Positions 1 through 9,647 of a DNA stretch of 21,695 nt are shown here, in pieces. The notes under the pieces are model-generated. The model did no database searches. It was given only the letters and a program-made list of their open reading frames with translations, and was not told the DNA's origin. How positions within the stretch are numbered: position 1 is the stretch's first letter; each line of letters opens with the position of its first letter. Position numbers and translations under genes: made by a program. Origin of the DNA: Holophagales bacterium UBA5704 (GTDB lineage Bacteria > Acidobacteriota > Thermoanaerobaculia > Multivoradales > UBA5704); NCBI GenBank assembly GCA_002420005.1, contig DIHE01000094.1:1-21695 (forward strand). Reading direction: 5' to 3'.

Positions 1-260
1 TCGGCGACGATGCGGACCACCTCAGTCTGGAGATCGGCGGGCGCATCGCGGGCGGCCTCTCGGTCTTCCCAGACGGCGAACCACCGACCGTAGAGGAAGT
101 GGACCGCAAGGTCGCACTCGGCGGGCGTGCATGGCGGGATGGCGTCGTCGGGTCCGGTCTTCGTCCAGACCAGCGAAACAACGGCGTCGTACAGCTCGCG
201 GCGGAGGGTTTCGGTGTAGTGCGTGAGCTGGAAGGCGGTAAACTCGGGGCGCTGCTGCAT
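1..260 (-). CDS. Unrecognised small protein, 3' end cut by window edge
   Basis: Reading leftwards from ATG at 260, an open frame of 86 codons runs off the left edge without a stop. The start is well supported: AGGAG at 269-273 (read on the minus strand) lies 8 nt before the ATG. The visible product is soluble, with no signal peptide or membrane segment. It begins MQQRPEFTAFQLTHYTETL and is rich in Trp, Tyr, Asp and Glu, with helical-looking stretches. Two Cys sit near residues 42 and 47. Codon use (G/C at third positions) fits a real gene, and the amino-acid composition is far more protein-like than the Arg/Pro-rich alternative minus frame over the same DNA. I do not recognise the family and give no function. 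It follows the GalM-like gene on the same strand after a 261-bp gap, so it may have its own promoter. Confidence 0.72.
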   Translation of the reverse strand, partial: MQQRPEFTAFQLTHYTETLRRELYDAVVSLVWTKTGPDDAIPPCTPAECDLAVHFLYGRWFAVWEDREAARDAPADLQTEVVRIVA

Positions 261-521
261 GGGGTAGACTCCTGTGCAGTGGTAGGCTCCGGCCGGAGGG
301 ACAAGCTCTTGCCGGGGCCGCTTCGGTGGCTTCGGGGAGGAACACCCTCCCCTCTGAGGGTGAAGCTACCCCAGGTCCGCGCGCTCCCGTGCGACCCTCC
401 ACCACCTACACTGAGTTAGGACACCACCACCGAGGGTGCAATCACTGCACCCGCGGGTGCAGCCGTTCCTACCGAGGGTGCAGGCACTGCACCCGCGGGT
501 GCAGCCCCTCCCGCCTCAAGC
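261..521. other. Intergenic region with tandem repeat and hairpin
   Basis: No convincing gene lies here. On the minus strand it separates the end of the GalM-like gene (stop at 522) from the ATG at 260. It holds the 42-bp tandem repeat at 429-512 (separate entry). It also has a perfect 7-bp inverted repeat, GGGGAGG at 334-340 and CCTCCCC at 346-352, with a 5-nt loop. No T-tract follows the hairpin on either strand, so I do not call it an intrinsic terminator. Frames across the region on both strands give Arg/Pro/His-rich translations that look like artefacts of the repeats. Confidence 0.55.
429..512. repeat. Two 42-bp direct repeats with 16-bp palindrome
   Basis: Units at 429-470 and 471-512 are identical at about 37 of 42 positions and adjoin without a gap. 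Each holds gagggtgca, a 5-nt spacer and the perfect palindrome TGCACCCGCGGGTGCA (446-461 and 488-503). The 7-mer GGGTGCA (either strand) therefore occurs three times per unit. A 42-bp period is four turns of B-DNA, so the two palindromes would lie on the same face of the helix. This would suit a pair of operators for a dimeric regulator, but a structured RNA or a neutral repeat is equally compatible. Confidence 0.7.
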
Positions 522-1604
522 TCAACTCGAAAGCAGCTCCAACCGCACCGCATACCGCGCCGTCTCCTCCGGCGCGAGAAGGGCCATGCCCGTGTCCACC
601 TCCGGCCCCCACTGCGCGCCGAAAGGGTCGATCCAGTTGGTTTGCGGCTCGAGAGCGATGAAGCCGCTGTCCACCGGCGCGTAGACCTGAACGGCCTGCA
701 GACCGGGAGAGTCCGTGGTGACGCGGAGGCCGTAGCCCGCCTCCGGGTCGTGGATCTCGGTCACCACGCACCCGTCCGGTGAACGGACGAGGTCCACGAA
801 GCAGTCATCCAGGAAGAGGCTGCCGAGCGGGGCGCCCCCCGGCGGGGAGAAGTCGTAGGGGGTGCCGGCGACCGCGGCGGTCTCGCCGGTCGGGACGACG
901 GCGTCGTAGTCGTTCACCAGGAGGCGCCGCCGCGCCGGAACGTGCAGGCGCGCCTGGCTCCGCCGGCCGCTGGGGAGGGCGAAATACGGGTGCCAGCCGA
1001 TCCCCAGGGGGAGGGTCTCCTGCCCGGCGTTGCGCGCCGTCACCGAGAAGGTGAAGGACGTGCTGCGCAGGATCGTCGCGAACGAGATCTCGGTCGAGGA
1101 CGGCCAGTGCCCGGCGAAGTCCCCCGCCGGGAAGGTGGCGTGGAGGGCATCCTGCTCCTCCGTGGTCTCGCGGCGGAGGTCCTCGACGCGCGCCGCGAGG
1201 AGGAGGCCATGCATGGCGCAGCGCGCGACGCCCGGCTGGCTTCCGCCGGCGTTGGCCGGCAGGTGGAACGCCCTGCCGAGGATCTCGGCTTCGATGGACT
1301 TGCCGTCCGGAGCCGGCCGGCCGTGGATACGGTTCGCGAAGGGAAGAAGGACCGCGGCGCCGAAGTAGTACGAGGGATTGCCTGGGAAGTCCCCACCCTC
1401 TCCGTCGAGAATCTCCTGCGCCCGATCGAGGGGCGGGGCGGCCAGCAGGTCCGTCGTCCCGCGCCCGGGGAGATGTGCCCGGATCTGCAGCGTCATCATC
1501 CCCCGCCCGGGCAGGAGCTGGGCGCCCAGGAACGCCGGCGCGTCGCCGGACCCCGCCGGCCGCGGTCGTTCCAGGGTGACGACGGGGGCTCCACCGATCT
1601 GCAT
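522..1604 (-). CDS. Aldose 1-epimerase (galactose mutarotase) family protein
   Basis: The 360-residue product has the usual length and motif order of the GalM family, which interconverts alpha and beta anomers of free sugars. Visible motifs are PFANRIHG with NRI at 91-93, His132 in AMHGL (candidate substrate-binding His), HPYF at 205-208 (candidate acid His205), an Asp pair near 266-267, and Glu319 in ALEPQTNW as the likely catalytic base. No signal peptide is seen, so it is probably cytosolic. I place the start at ATG 1604 because GAGGGGTGAG lies just upstream; a TTG six codons earlier, overlapping the stop of the preceding gene, is an alternative. It starts 14 bp after the DUF4440-like gene and is probably cotranscribed with it. 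No sugar kinase or transporter is adjacent, so the substrate cannot be told. Membership of the fold is firm; the exact sugar is not. Confidence 0.88.
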   Translation of the reverse strand: MQIGGAPVVTLERPRPAGSGDAPAFLGAQLLPGRGMMTLQIRAHLPGRGTTDLLAAPPLDRAQEILDGEGGDFPGNPSYYFGAAVLLPFANRIHGRPAPDGKSIEAEILGRAFHLPANAGGSQPGVARCAMHGLLLAARVEDLRRETTEEQDALHATFPAGDFAGHWPSSTEISFATILRSTSFTFSVTARNAGQETLPLGIGWHPYFALPSGRRSQARLHVPARRRLLVNDYDAVVPTGETAAVAGTPYDFSPPGGAPLGSLFLDDCFVDLVRSPDGCVVTEIHDPEAGYGLRVTTDSPGLQAVQVYAPVDSGFIALEPQTNWIDPFGAQWGPEVDTGMALLAPEETARYAVRLELLSS

Positions 1605-1618
1605 CGGCGCCTCACCCC

Positions 1619-2077
1619 TCAACTGGAATGATCGTGGAGCACGCGCCAGCCTTCGGCGGTGCGCACCCAGATGAGGGTGAACCAGCCGGACTGGTCCGGC
1701 TCTCCCCCGCCGGTCAGCCGCCAGCTGCCGGTCTCCAGGAAGGCGTCCGGGCCGAGCCGGCGCAGCACGGACGCGCTGAAGCTCAACGTCTGCTTCGGCC
1801 GGCCGTCCTTGAAGTACTTCTCGGCAAAGGCCTTTTCGAGGGGCTCGACGCCCGGGCGCGGGCCGTCCTTGGTCATGAAGGTCATCGCGCCGCTGTACAT
1901 GGCGAGATGACCTTTGAGGTCCCCGCGGTTCCAGGCGTCGGCCGAGGCCTCGCTGAGGGCGTTGATCTGCGCTTCGTCGGACCCAGGAGGAGGTGCGGGC
2001 TCGGCGGCGCAGACGGAGGGAGCCCCCGCGAGGGAGGCGCTGAGGACGAAACAGGCCAGCATCAACGTGGAGCGCAT
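1619..2077 (-). CDS. Secreted SnoaL/DUF4440-like protein
   Basis: A 152-residue product with a cleavable Sec signal (basic MRST, hydrophobic LMLACFVLSASLAG, Ala-rich cleavage zone ending near CAAEP). The mature part resembles the NTF2-like SnoaL/DUF4440 fold. It has an N-terminal helix with AWNRGDLKGHLAMY and then alternating beta strands. It ends in GWFTLIWVRTAEGWRVLHDHSS, the typical last strands of the family. Such proteins are small alpha+beta cones, and many have unknown function; no catalytic residues can be assigned. The ATG at 2077 fits the signal peptide start. It lacks a Shine-Dalgarno and sits 7 bp after a good promoter, so the mRNA may be leaderless. It is the first gene of a pair with the downstream GalM-like gene. 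Confidence 0.8.
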   Translation of the reverse strand: MRSTLMLACFVLSASLAGAPSVCAAEPAPPPGSDEAQINALSEASADAWNRGDLKGHLAMYSGAMTFMTKDGPRPGVEPLEKAFAEKYFKDGRPKQTLSFSASVLRRLGPDAFLETGSWRLTGGGEPDQSGWFTLIWVRTAEGWRVLHDHSS

Positions 2078-2084
2078 GGAGGGG

Positions 2085-2113
2085 AGACTATGCCGCACCA
2101 CGGCCGGCGTCAA
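2085..2113 (-). promoter_or_regulatory. Sigma70-like promoter for the DUF4440/GalM pair
   Basis: On the minus strand TTGACG (2113-2108) and TAGTCT (2090-2085) are separated by exactly 17 bp. Only 7 bp lie between the -10 hexamer and the ATG at 2077. Transcription would begin at or within a base or two of the start codon, giving a leaderless message. This is the best -35/-10 pair in the window. Confidence 0.55.
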
Positions 2114-2166
2114 CGCGGCGCATGACCGGAACCTCCACACGACAGCAGCGCAGCACCGCCCGGCTC

Positions 2167-2175
2167 TGCTAAGCT
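2167..2175 (+). promoter_or_regulatory. Extended -10 promoter for the gene at 2211
   Basis: TG at 2167-2168, one base, then TAAGCT (2170-2175) matches the extended -10 pattern TGNTANNNT. The start codon is 35 bp downstream with a strong Shine-Dalgarno, so this would be a normally leadered transcript. No good -35 is seen. It is divergent from the promoter at 2085-2113. Confidence 0.4.
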
Positions 2176-2210
2176 ACCCGCCGTCTGAACATGTCTCAGG
2201 AGGATATCCA

Positions 2211-2540
2211 ATGAATGACCTCGTCCAGCGATTGACCCAAGAGCAGGAGATCGTGGCCAGCCTGCGGCCGGAGACGACCGTGGCCGGCTTGAAGGCTGCG
2301 GTCGACCGCGGCTATGTCCACTGCAAGTTCACCCAGACCCGCGGCGGCACCGAGCTCGGCATCCCTCTCGACAAGGAACGGAGCGACCTGAGCAAGGCCG
2401 ACTGGGAGAACGGGACCGGCAGCCTGCTCATCGTCGGCGAGCTCACCTTGGACTACACCAAGGTCCGGTTCCATGGCACCATCGACCTGGCGACCCTCGC
2501 GGGCACCGGCCGGCTGGAGCCCTTGGAAGACGTCGGCTAG
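2211..2540 (+). CDS. Small soluble protein of unassigned function, upstream of helicase
   Basis: The start is certain: AGGAGG at 2198-2203 sits 7 nt before the ATG, the best ribosome binding site in the window. The 109-residue product is soluble and acidic, with no signal or membrane segment. It begins MNDLVQRLTQEQEIVASLRPE. A helical N-terminal part leads to a region with FTQTRGGTELGIPLD (about 42-56), then a beta-rich C-terminal part with VGELTLDYTKVRFHGTIDL (about 78-96). It looks like a conserved, well-folded single-domain protein, but I cannot name its family with confidence and assign no function. It ends 22 bp before the DEAD-box helicase start and is probably cotranscribed with it, which raises the possibility of an RNA-related role; that is inference from position only. 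Confidence 0.85.
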   Translation: MNDLVQRLTQEQEIVASLRPETTVAGLKAAVDRGYVHCKFTQTRGGTELGIPLDKERSDLSKADWENGTGSLLIVGELTLDYTKVRFHGTIDLATLAGTGRLEPLEDVG

Positions 2541-2562
2541 GCCTGTTTCGAACCCAAAGAAC

Positions 2563-3786
2563 ATGCAAACTGCCGCGATCCCCCAGCATCCCGTCGAAAC
2601 GACGAAGATCCAATTCGATTCCCTCGGGCTCAGCGAGCCGGTCCTTCGGAGCATCCAGCGGCTGGGTTTCGCCCACCCCACGCCGATTCAGGCCAAGGTG
2701 GTTCCGGTCGCCTTGACCGGGCGGGATCTGATCGGTCTTGCCGAGACCGGCTCCGGCAAGACGGCCGCCTTCTGTCTGCCGCTCGCGGAGCGGCTGACCA
2801 GCGGCCAGGGGATCGCGGCGCTGATCCTCTCCCCCACCCGCGAGATCGCCCTGCAGACCCAGGCGTTTCTCGACATCTTCGGCCAGGACCACAAGATCCG
2901 CACCGCCTGCCTGATCGGCGGGGTGACCATGGGCCCGCAGGTGCGTGCGCTGCACCAGAATCCGGACATCGTGGTGGCGACACCCGGCCGCCTGATCGAC
3001 CACATGGAGCGCGGCACCGCCAAGGTGGGCCGCATCCATCACCTCGTCCTCGACGAGGCCGACCACATGCTCGACATGGGGTTCATGCCGCAGGTGCAGC
3101 GCATCCTCGCCGAGCTGCCGGTGGAGCGTCAGACCTTGATGTTCTCGGCCACCATGCCTCCCCCCATCGAACGGCTCGCGCAGCAGTTCATGATCAACCC
3201 GGTACGCATCGACATCCTCCCCGATGGGGGCGCCGCGTCCGGGATCAGCCACCGCCTCTACATGGTGGAGGAGGATGACAAGAAGGCCTGTCTGCTCGCC
3301 CTCCTCGGCCAGGAGCTGGGGAGCACGCTGGTCTTCATCCGCCGCAAGGTGGACGCCGAATGGCTGTCCGGCATGCTGGAGCGCGAAGGGCATCCGGTGG
3401 AGCGCATCCACTCCAACCTCTCCCAGGGGGAGCGCACCCAGGCGCTCCAGGGCTTCCGCGAAGGCGAGCACCGCATCCTCGTGGCGACCGACATCGCCTC
3501 CCGCGGCATCGACGTTCCGCGCGTGCGCCACATCATCAACTTCGAGATGCCCGAGACGGTCGAGGACTACATCCACCGCGCCGGCCGCACCGCCCGCGGG
3601 ACCGCCAAAGGGATCGTCTCGACCATTGCCACCTGGATCGACAAGCCCCGCGTCAAGGAGATCGAGCAGACGCTCGGCGAAGAGATCCCCCGCTGCACCG
3701 TCCCCGGCGTCAGGCCCTACGTCGAGCTGACGCCCCGCACCAGCCTGGCCGGCGGTCGCAAGAACATGCGGGTCAAGCGGCGGTAG
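2563..3786 (+). CDS. DEAD-box ATP-dependent RNA helicase (RhlE-type)
   Basis: The 407-residue protein carries the complete DEAD-box core. The Q motif lies at about 18-43 (FDSLGLSEPVLRSI through PTPIQ), Walker A AETGSGKT at 60-67, SPTRE at 90-94 and TPGRLID at 140-146. DEAD is at 164-167 and SAT at 195-197. The second RecA domain has LVFIRRK, ATDIASRGIDVP (308-319) and HRAGRTAR (338-345). These enzymes unwind short RNA duplexes with ATP, often in ribosome assembly, RNA decay or cold adaptation. The C-terminal extension is short, basic and ends NMRVKRR, without an RGG or DbpA RNA-binding domain; this is nearest to a minimal RhlE-like form. The ATG at 2563 is chosen because the Q motif follows at normal distance; its Shine-Dalgarno is weak, and an upstream in-frame ATG at 2473 would overlap the previous gene. 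It ends 12 bp from the convergent kinase stop. Confidence 0.95.
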   Translation: MQTAAIPQHPVETTKIQFDSLGLSEPVLRSIQRLGFAHPTPIQAKVVPVALTGRDLIGLAETGSGKTAAFCLPLAERLTSGQGIAALILSPTREIALQTQAFLDIFGQDHKIRTACLIGGVTMGPQVRALHQNPDIVVATPGRLIDHMERGTAKVGRIHHLVLDEADHMLDMGFMPQVQRILAELPVERQTLMFSATMPPPIERLAQQFMINPVRIDILPDGGAASGISHRLYMVEEDDKKACLLALLGQELGSTLVFIRRKVDAEWLSGMLEREGHPVERIHSNLSQGERTQALQGFREGEHRILVATDIASRGIDVPRVRHIINFEMPETVEDYIHRAGRTARGTAKGIVSTIATWIDKPRVKEIEQTLGEEIPRCTVPGVRPYVELTPRTSLAGGRKNMRVKRR

Positions 3787-3798
3787 CCCCGGCCCGCT

Positions 3799-6700
3799 TT
3801 ACAGGGGCAGGGTCAGGGCGACCTCCAATCCTCCTTCCGGCCGGTTCCTGGCGGCGATGGTGCCGCCGTGCTCCTCCACCACTCTCCTTGCGATCGGCAG
3901 GCCCAGGCCGGTGCCGGTGTCGTGGGTGGAGAAATAGGGATCGAAGATCCGCGGCAGGTTCTCCGGGCGCACCCCCGGGCCGTCGTCCAGCACGGACAGG
4001 TGGGCCAGGCCGGGCTCGCGGCGGAGGCGGACGACCACGTGCCCTCCGCCGGCCGCCGCGGCCCGCAAGGCGTTGTCGAGGATGTTGCGCACGGCGCGTT
4101 GCAGGAGCTTGGCGTCGAAGCGGGCCGGCAGGGGGCCGTCGAGGTCGAGCTCCAGGCTCACCCCGGCCGGCGGTGCGGCGCGGTAGCCGTCGATGAGGGC
4201 GGTGACCGCGGCGGCGAGGTCTCCCGGCTTGGGATCGATCTGGAGCAGCGCGCTGTAGGCCGAGAAGTCCGAGGCGATGGTGCGCAGCTCCTCCACCTGG
4301 GACAGGATGTTCGTCGTGCACCGCTCGAACACCGCGTCGAAGTGGCCGGGATCGCGCCGCCAGACCTCCCGCATGTGCTCGGTGGAGAGGCGGATCGGCG
4401 TCAGCGGATTCTTGATCTCGTGGGCGATGATGCGGGCCATCTCCGCCCAGGCGAGGAGGCGTTGGCCGCGCAGGACCTCCGTCGCATCCTCCAGAACCAG
4501 GAGCGCCGAGGGCTCCCCGGCCCCCGGCAGCGGCACCCAGACGATCGACCACTCGCGCTCGCCGTCACCGGTCTCCAGGCGCACCGTCTCGCGCGCCATC
4601 TCGCCGCCCACGGAGCGCAGAAAAGCGGCCACCGGAGCGAGCCGCTCCTGCTCCATCACCCGGAGATCCAGGTCCTCCCCCACCTCGGCCCCGAGCATCT
4701 CGGCCGCCACCCGGTTGCGCAACAGCACGCGGCGGTCGCCATCCACCGAGACGACGCCGGAGGTGACGTTCTCGACCATCCGCTCCACCACCTGCTTTTC
4801 ACGCAGCAGCCGCTCCCGCCCTTCGGCGATGCGGCGCGCCATCTCGTCCACCGCCTCGACCAGGGCCGCCAGCTCCAGCTCGGTCGGCGCGAGGTCGAGC
4901 GAGGTGGCCCCCGCGGCGATGCGGCGGGTGCCGTCGACCAGCTCCATGAGCGGCCGGGTGAAGTTGCGGGCGAGGCGCATCCCCACCGCGACCAGCAGGC
5001 CGAAGAGGCCGGCGGTGGCCAACAGGGCATGGCGCCGCAGGTTCTCCAGCGCCGCCGCGGCCTCTTCCTGCTGGGCCAGGAGAGGCATGGAGAGGAAGAG
5101 CCCTTCCGTCCCCACTCCGGCCCCCGGCAGGCGCATGGGAGCGTAGATCTCCAGGTAATCGGTCCCGCCGACCTGGTTGGTGCGCGACGACAGGCCGTCC
5201 CCCCGGAGCGCCAGCCGGGAGAAGGTCTCGCCCGGAATGCGGTTCGGCAGGAGGCCCGCGGTGAACAGCTCGTGCTTGCTGGAGGCGTAGATGCTGCTGC
5301 CGTAGTAGAGGTTCACCTCGCGGTGGACGATCTCGGCGAGATGGATCAGCAGGCGGTCGCCGAGCACCGTATCGACGCCGAAGCCGGGCTGCAGGTTGAG
5401 CAGGCGCTCGGTGAGGATCTGCTGCGCCGAATCGAGCGCCGCCTCTCCCGCCTCGCGCTGCTGCCGCTGCAGGCGTTCTTCCATCGCCTTGACGAGGACG
5501 TAGTTGAGGAGGACGAGAGGCAACAGCAGGAGCAGGGTGTAGACGATCACGAGCCGCTTCGAGTAAGAGCGCAGCGAGCGGCGCAGCAGATCGCGGAACG
5601 CGGCGCGCGGCAGCCCCAGAAGGAGCACCGGCGGGGCGGCCAGGAGGGCCAGCAGGAGAACGCCGAGGGCGGCGAGCGCCACCCTCTCCACCGCATCGAG
5701 GGCCGCCGGGACGGGCAGATACACCACCTCCCAGCCGGCGCCGGTGCGGTGCACGTAGGCGCGGGCCCGGCCTGTCGGAGTCGCCACCACTCCGGAGGAG
5801 ATCCCCTCGCGCCGGAGCGCCGGTGCGAGCGAAGGCTCCTCCGCCCACGGAGACAAGACCGCGCGGCCATCCGCCCGATAGAGGGCATACAAGACCTTCC
5901 CCTCCGGATCTCCCGCCGGCCCGGCTGCCGGGCCGCCGCGCAGCAGTCCGGCCTCGACGCCGCGCACCCGCAGCGCGCTTGCCGGCTCGAAGCCGGGTCG
6001 CGGCAGCAGCCAGAACGTGATCCGTCCCCAGGGAGCTCGGTTCGACCGCAGCTCCACGGTGCCCTCGACGAGAGCGCTCTCCCAGCCGGGCAGCCGCAGC
6101 CCTTCCCAACGGGCCGGGCTCTTGTCGACCCGGCCCTGTTCGGTCAGTGGCATGCCGAAGGAGAACGACGACGGCGCACCCCCGTCCAGCGGCTCGACCA
6201 GGATCGCCGAAAGGGCATGCGGACGGGCCATCGGCGACGACCGCCAGAGGGTATAGGCGAGATCCTGCCGGTCCAGCCCGGCGGGCGACCGCGGCACCAT
6301 GGCGGCGAGATCGCGTCCGGCCAGCGAGCGGCGGATCTCGGCATCCAGCGCTTGCACCGTGGCCGCGGCCGGAGGCGAGAGAAACGGCAGGACCTCCTCC
6401 CGCGCCCAGCCCCGCAGGCGCATCCGGTACGCCACCTCCCAGACCGCCGAGGCGGCCAGCGCCGCGAGAACGGCCAGGGCGACCAGGGAGAGGCCCCTTT
6501 CCAGTCTCTGCCCGTTCGCGAAGAGGGCGCTCCCCGCCCCTCCGGCGGCGAGAAGCGGCAAGGTGAGCGCCGGAACGTCGCAGAGCGCCGCACCCACCAG
6601 CAGCGCCGCAAAGGCACCCCAGGTCCAGAGCTCGCCCGGCGGTGCCCCGGTCCCGGCGCGGCGGCCGGAGAGGACGAGCAGTCCGAGCGCCGCCATGGTC

Positions 6701-7896
6701 AAGGCGACGCGCAGACCGAGCACCTCCGCGCTCGGCGCGAGGCCCGCCGCGAGATCGAGCGGTGGCCGGCCCCACTGGCATCCCCAGGCGACGCCGGTGA
6801 GCCCCAGAACCACCGCCGCCCCACGGGCGGCCACCACCCAGGCGCGCAGCAGGGGACCCGCCGGGCGCCCGAACAAACCCCAGACGGCAAGAGCCAGCCC
6901 TGCCACCAGCAGGCTCTGATGGAGAGGAATGAGCCGTGCGGCCCGGCCCGCGGCGAAGACACCGCACAGGAAGAGGAGAAAGATCCAGCCGCGCGACTCC
7001 GGCTGTTTCAAGGGCGGGGCATCGAGCGGCAGGACGAGGCCGACCGCCCGGACCACCGCCAGGGCGAGAAAGGCCAAGGCGAGGGCTCCCCAGACCACAG
7101 GCGGCACCCACGGCCAGGTAGGCACCGCATCCGCGGCCAGCCGCTCCAGGACCAGCGAGGGCGACCCGGGGAGAGAGACGAGGAGGGTCCCCGGCCGCGC
7201 CAGCTCCGGCCGCTCCACCACGGTCCACCGCCGGCGCGTGACGTCCGCGGGAAACGGCAGCACAACGGTCGAGGAGCTCGCGCCCGCCACCACCCGCCAC
7301 GGGCGGCGCCAATCGTGGACCGGCGCCACCGCCAGCAAGGTGACCGCCTCGAAGCTCACCTGGGCATGGCGGCCCGCCCGCGGCATCTGTTCGGCGTCGA
7401 ATTCATGGAGGAGCCCCTCGCCCGACCAGGCGACCGCCACGCCATCCTGGTCGATCAGCAGCAGGGACCGGCGCTCGCGGCCGCTGGCGGGCTCGATCTC
7501 CGCCAGGAGGCGGAACGCCTGGCGGGTCCGCTCGGGATCCAGGGTATCTCCCTCCGATGTCCGGGGAAGCTCGCCCAGCTGCGCCGCAATCGCGGCGGCC
7601 GCGGTCGCCGCCTCCCCCTGCAGCCCTTTCCACAGCCGGTCATATTGGCGGCGCGCCGACTCGATCTGCGCGCCCTCCTCTGCCCTCGCGCCCCGCTCCG
7701 CCTCCCAGCGCAGGCCGAGGGCACCGGCGGCGATCCCCAGGAGAAGGAGGACGATGAGGGCTTCCTGGCGGGTCGGGCGCGTCCGCACCCACGCGAGAGC
7801 GGCCACCCCCAGGAGAAGAAGGGACCACGGCGCAACGAAAAACGGCGCGGCGAGCGCGCCGAGCAGGAAGAGGCCACGGAGGAGCGAAAGTCGCAC
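3799..7896 (-). CDS. Oversized NtrY-like membrane sensor histidine kinase
   Basis: This 1365-residue protein is about twice the size of ordinary NtrY kinases. In order: three membrane segments (about 5-60), an extracytoplasmic part (61-260), about seven membrane segments (262-490), a second extracytoplasmic part (491-735) and two membrane segments (738-802). A third, Cache-like part (803-953), a final membrane segment (956-974), HAMP (975-1028), PAS (1038-1140), HisKA and HATPase_c follow. The H-box reads ARIIAHEIKNPLTPIRLSTE with phospho-acceptor His1159; the N-box has NILDNA, then DDGPGV (about 1304) and FSTHDTGTGLGL. The H-box wording is typical of NtrY, which signals nitrogen status to the regulator NtrX; no response regulator lies in this window, so the partner is elsewhere. 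I choose GTG at 7896, preceded by GGGAGG with a rather short 3-nt spacer; it lies 13 bp after hutU and is probably cotranscribed with it. The kinase assignment is firm; the signal sensed is unknown. Confidence 0.92.
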   Translation of the reverse strand: MRLSLLRGLFLLGALAAPFFVAPWSLLLLGVAALAWVRTRPTRQEALIVLLLLGIAAGALGLRWEAERGARAEEGAQIESARRQYDRLWKGLQGEAATAAAAIAAQLGELPRTSEGDTLDPERTRQAFRLLAEIEPASGRERRSLLLIDQDGVAVAWSGEGLLHEFDAEQMPRAGRHAQVSFEAVTLLAVAPVHDWRRPWRVVAGASSSTVVLPFPADVTRRRWTVVERPELARPGTLLVSLPGSPSLVLERLAADAVPTWPWVPPVVWGALALAFLALAVVRAVGLVLPLDAPPLKQPESRGWIFLLFLCGVFAAGRAARLIPLHQSLLVAGLALAVWGLFGRPAGPLLRAWVVAARGAAVVLGLTGVAWGCQWGRPPLDLAAGLAPSAEVLGLRVALTMAALGLLVLSGRRAGTGAPPGELWTWGAFAALLVGAALCDVPALTLPLLAAGGAGSALFANGQRLERGLSLVALAVLAALAASAVWEVAYRMRLRGWAREEVLPFLSPPAAATVQALDAEIRRSLAGRDLAAMVPRSPAGLDRQDLAYTLWRSSPMARPHALSAILVEPLDGGAPSSFSFGMPLTEQGRVDKSPARWEGLRLPGWESALVEGTVELRSNRAPWGRITFWLLPRPGFEPASALRVRGVEAGLLRGGPAAGPAGDPEGKVLYALYRADGRAVLSPWAEEPSLAPALRREGISSGVVATPTGRARAYVHRTGAGWEVVYLPVPAALDAVERVALAALGVLLLALLAAPPVLLLGLPRAAFRDLLRRSLRSYSKRLVIVYTLLLLLPLVLLNYVLVKAMEERLQRQQREAGEAALDSAQQILTERLLNLQPGFGVDTVLGDRLLIHLAEIVHREVNLYYGSSIYASSKHELFTAGLLPNRIPGETFSRLALRGDGLSSRTNQVGGTDYLEIYAPMRLPGAGVGTEGLFLSMPLLAQQEEAAAALENLRRHALLATAGLFGLLVAVGMRLARNFTRPLMELVDGTRRIAAGATSLDLAPTELELAALVEAVDEMARRIAEGRERLLREKQVVERMVENVTSGVVSVDGDRRVLLRNRVAAEMLGAEVGEDLDLRVMEQERLAPVAAFLRSVGGEMARETVRLETGDGEREWSIVWVPLPGAGEPSALLVLEDATEVLRGQRLLAWAEMARIIAHEIKNPLTPIRLSTEHMREVWRRDPGHFDAVFERCTTNILSQVEELRTIASDFSAYSALLQIDPKPGDLAAAVTALIDGYRAAPPAGVSLELDLDGPLPARFDAKLLQRAVRNILDNALRAAAAGGGHVVVRLRREPGLAHLSVLDDGPGVRPENLPRIFDPYFSTHDTGTGLGLPIARRVVEEHGGTIAARNRPEGGLEVALTLPL

Positions 7897-7909
7897 CGGC
7901 CTCCCTGGG

Positions 7910-9610
<1,701 letters not shown>

Positions 9611-9618
9611 GGAAGGGT

Positions 9619-9647
9619 ATTGTACCTCTCGTCCTATTCGCCGCGAA
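9619..9647 (-). promoter_or_regulatory. Promoter for hutU, probably leaderless
   Basis: On the minus strand TTCGCG (9647-9642), a 17-bp spacer and TACAAT (9624-9619) precede the hutU ATG at 9610 by 8 bp. The -10 matches the consensus at five of six positions; the -35 is weak and lies inside the end of the DUF5615 gene. It would let hutU and the kinase be transcribed apart from the toxin-antitoxin pair. Confidence 0.5.

Noticed and set aside
334..352. Hairpin as intrinsic terminator for the GalM-like gene
   Set aside because: No T-tract follows the stem on the minus strand, and it lies 170 bp past the stop.
22..405. Alternative minus-strand frame over the left-edge gene
   Set aside because: Arg/Pro-rich, no Shine-Dalgarno; the frame starting at 260 has AGGAG and a protein-like composition.
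429..512. Possible CRISPR array
   Set aside because: Only two units, adjoining without unique spacers, and no cas genes nearby.
1914..2210. Upstream extension of the gene at 2211
   Set aside because: It crosses the divergent promoter region and the antisense signal peptide gene; the AGGAGG before 2211 fixes the start.
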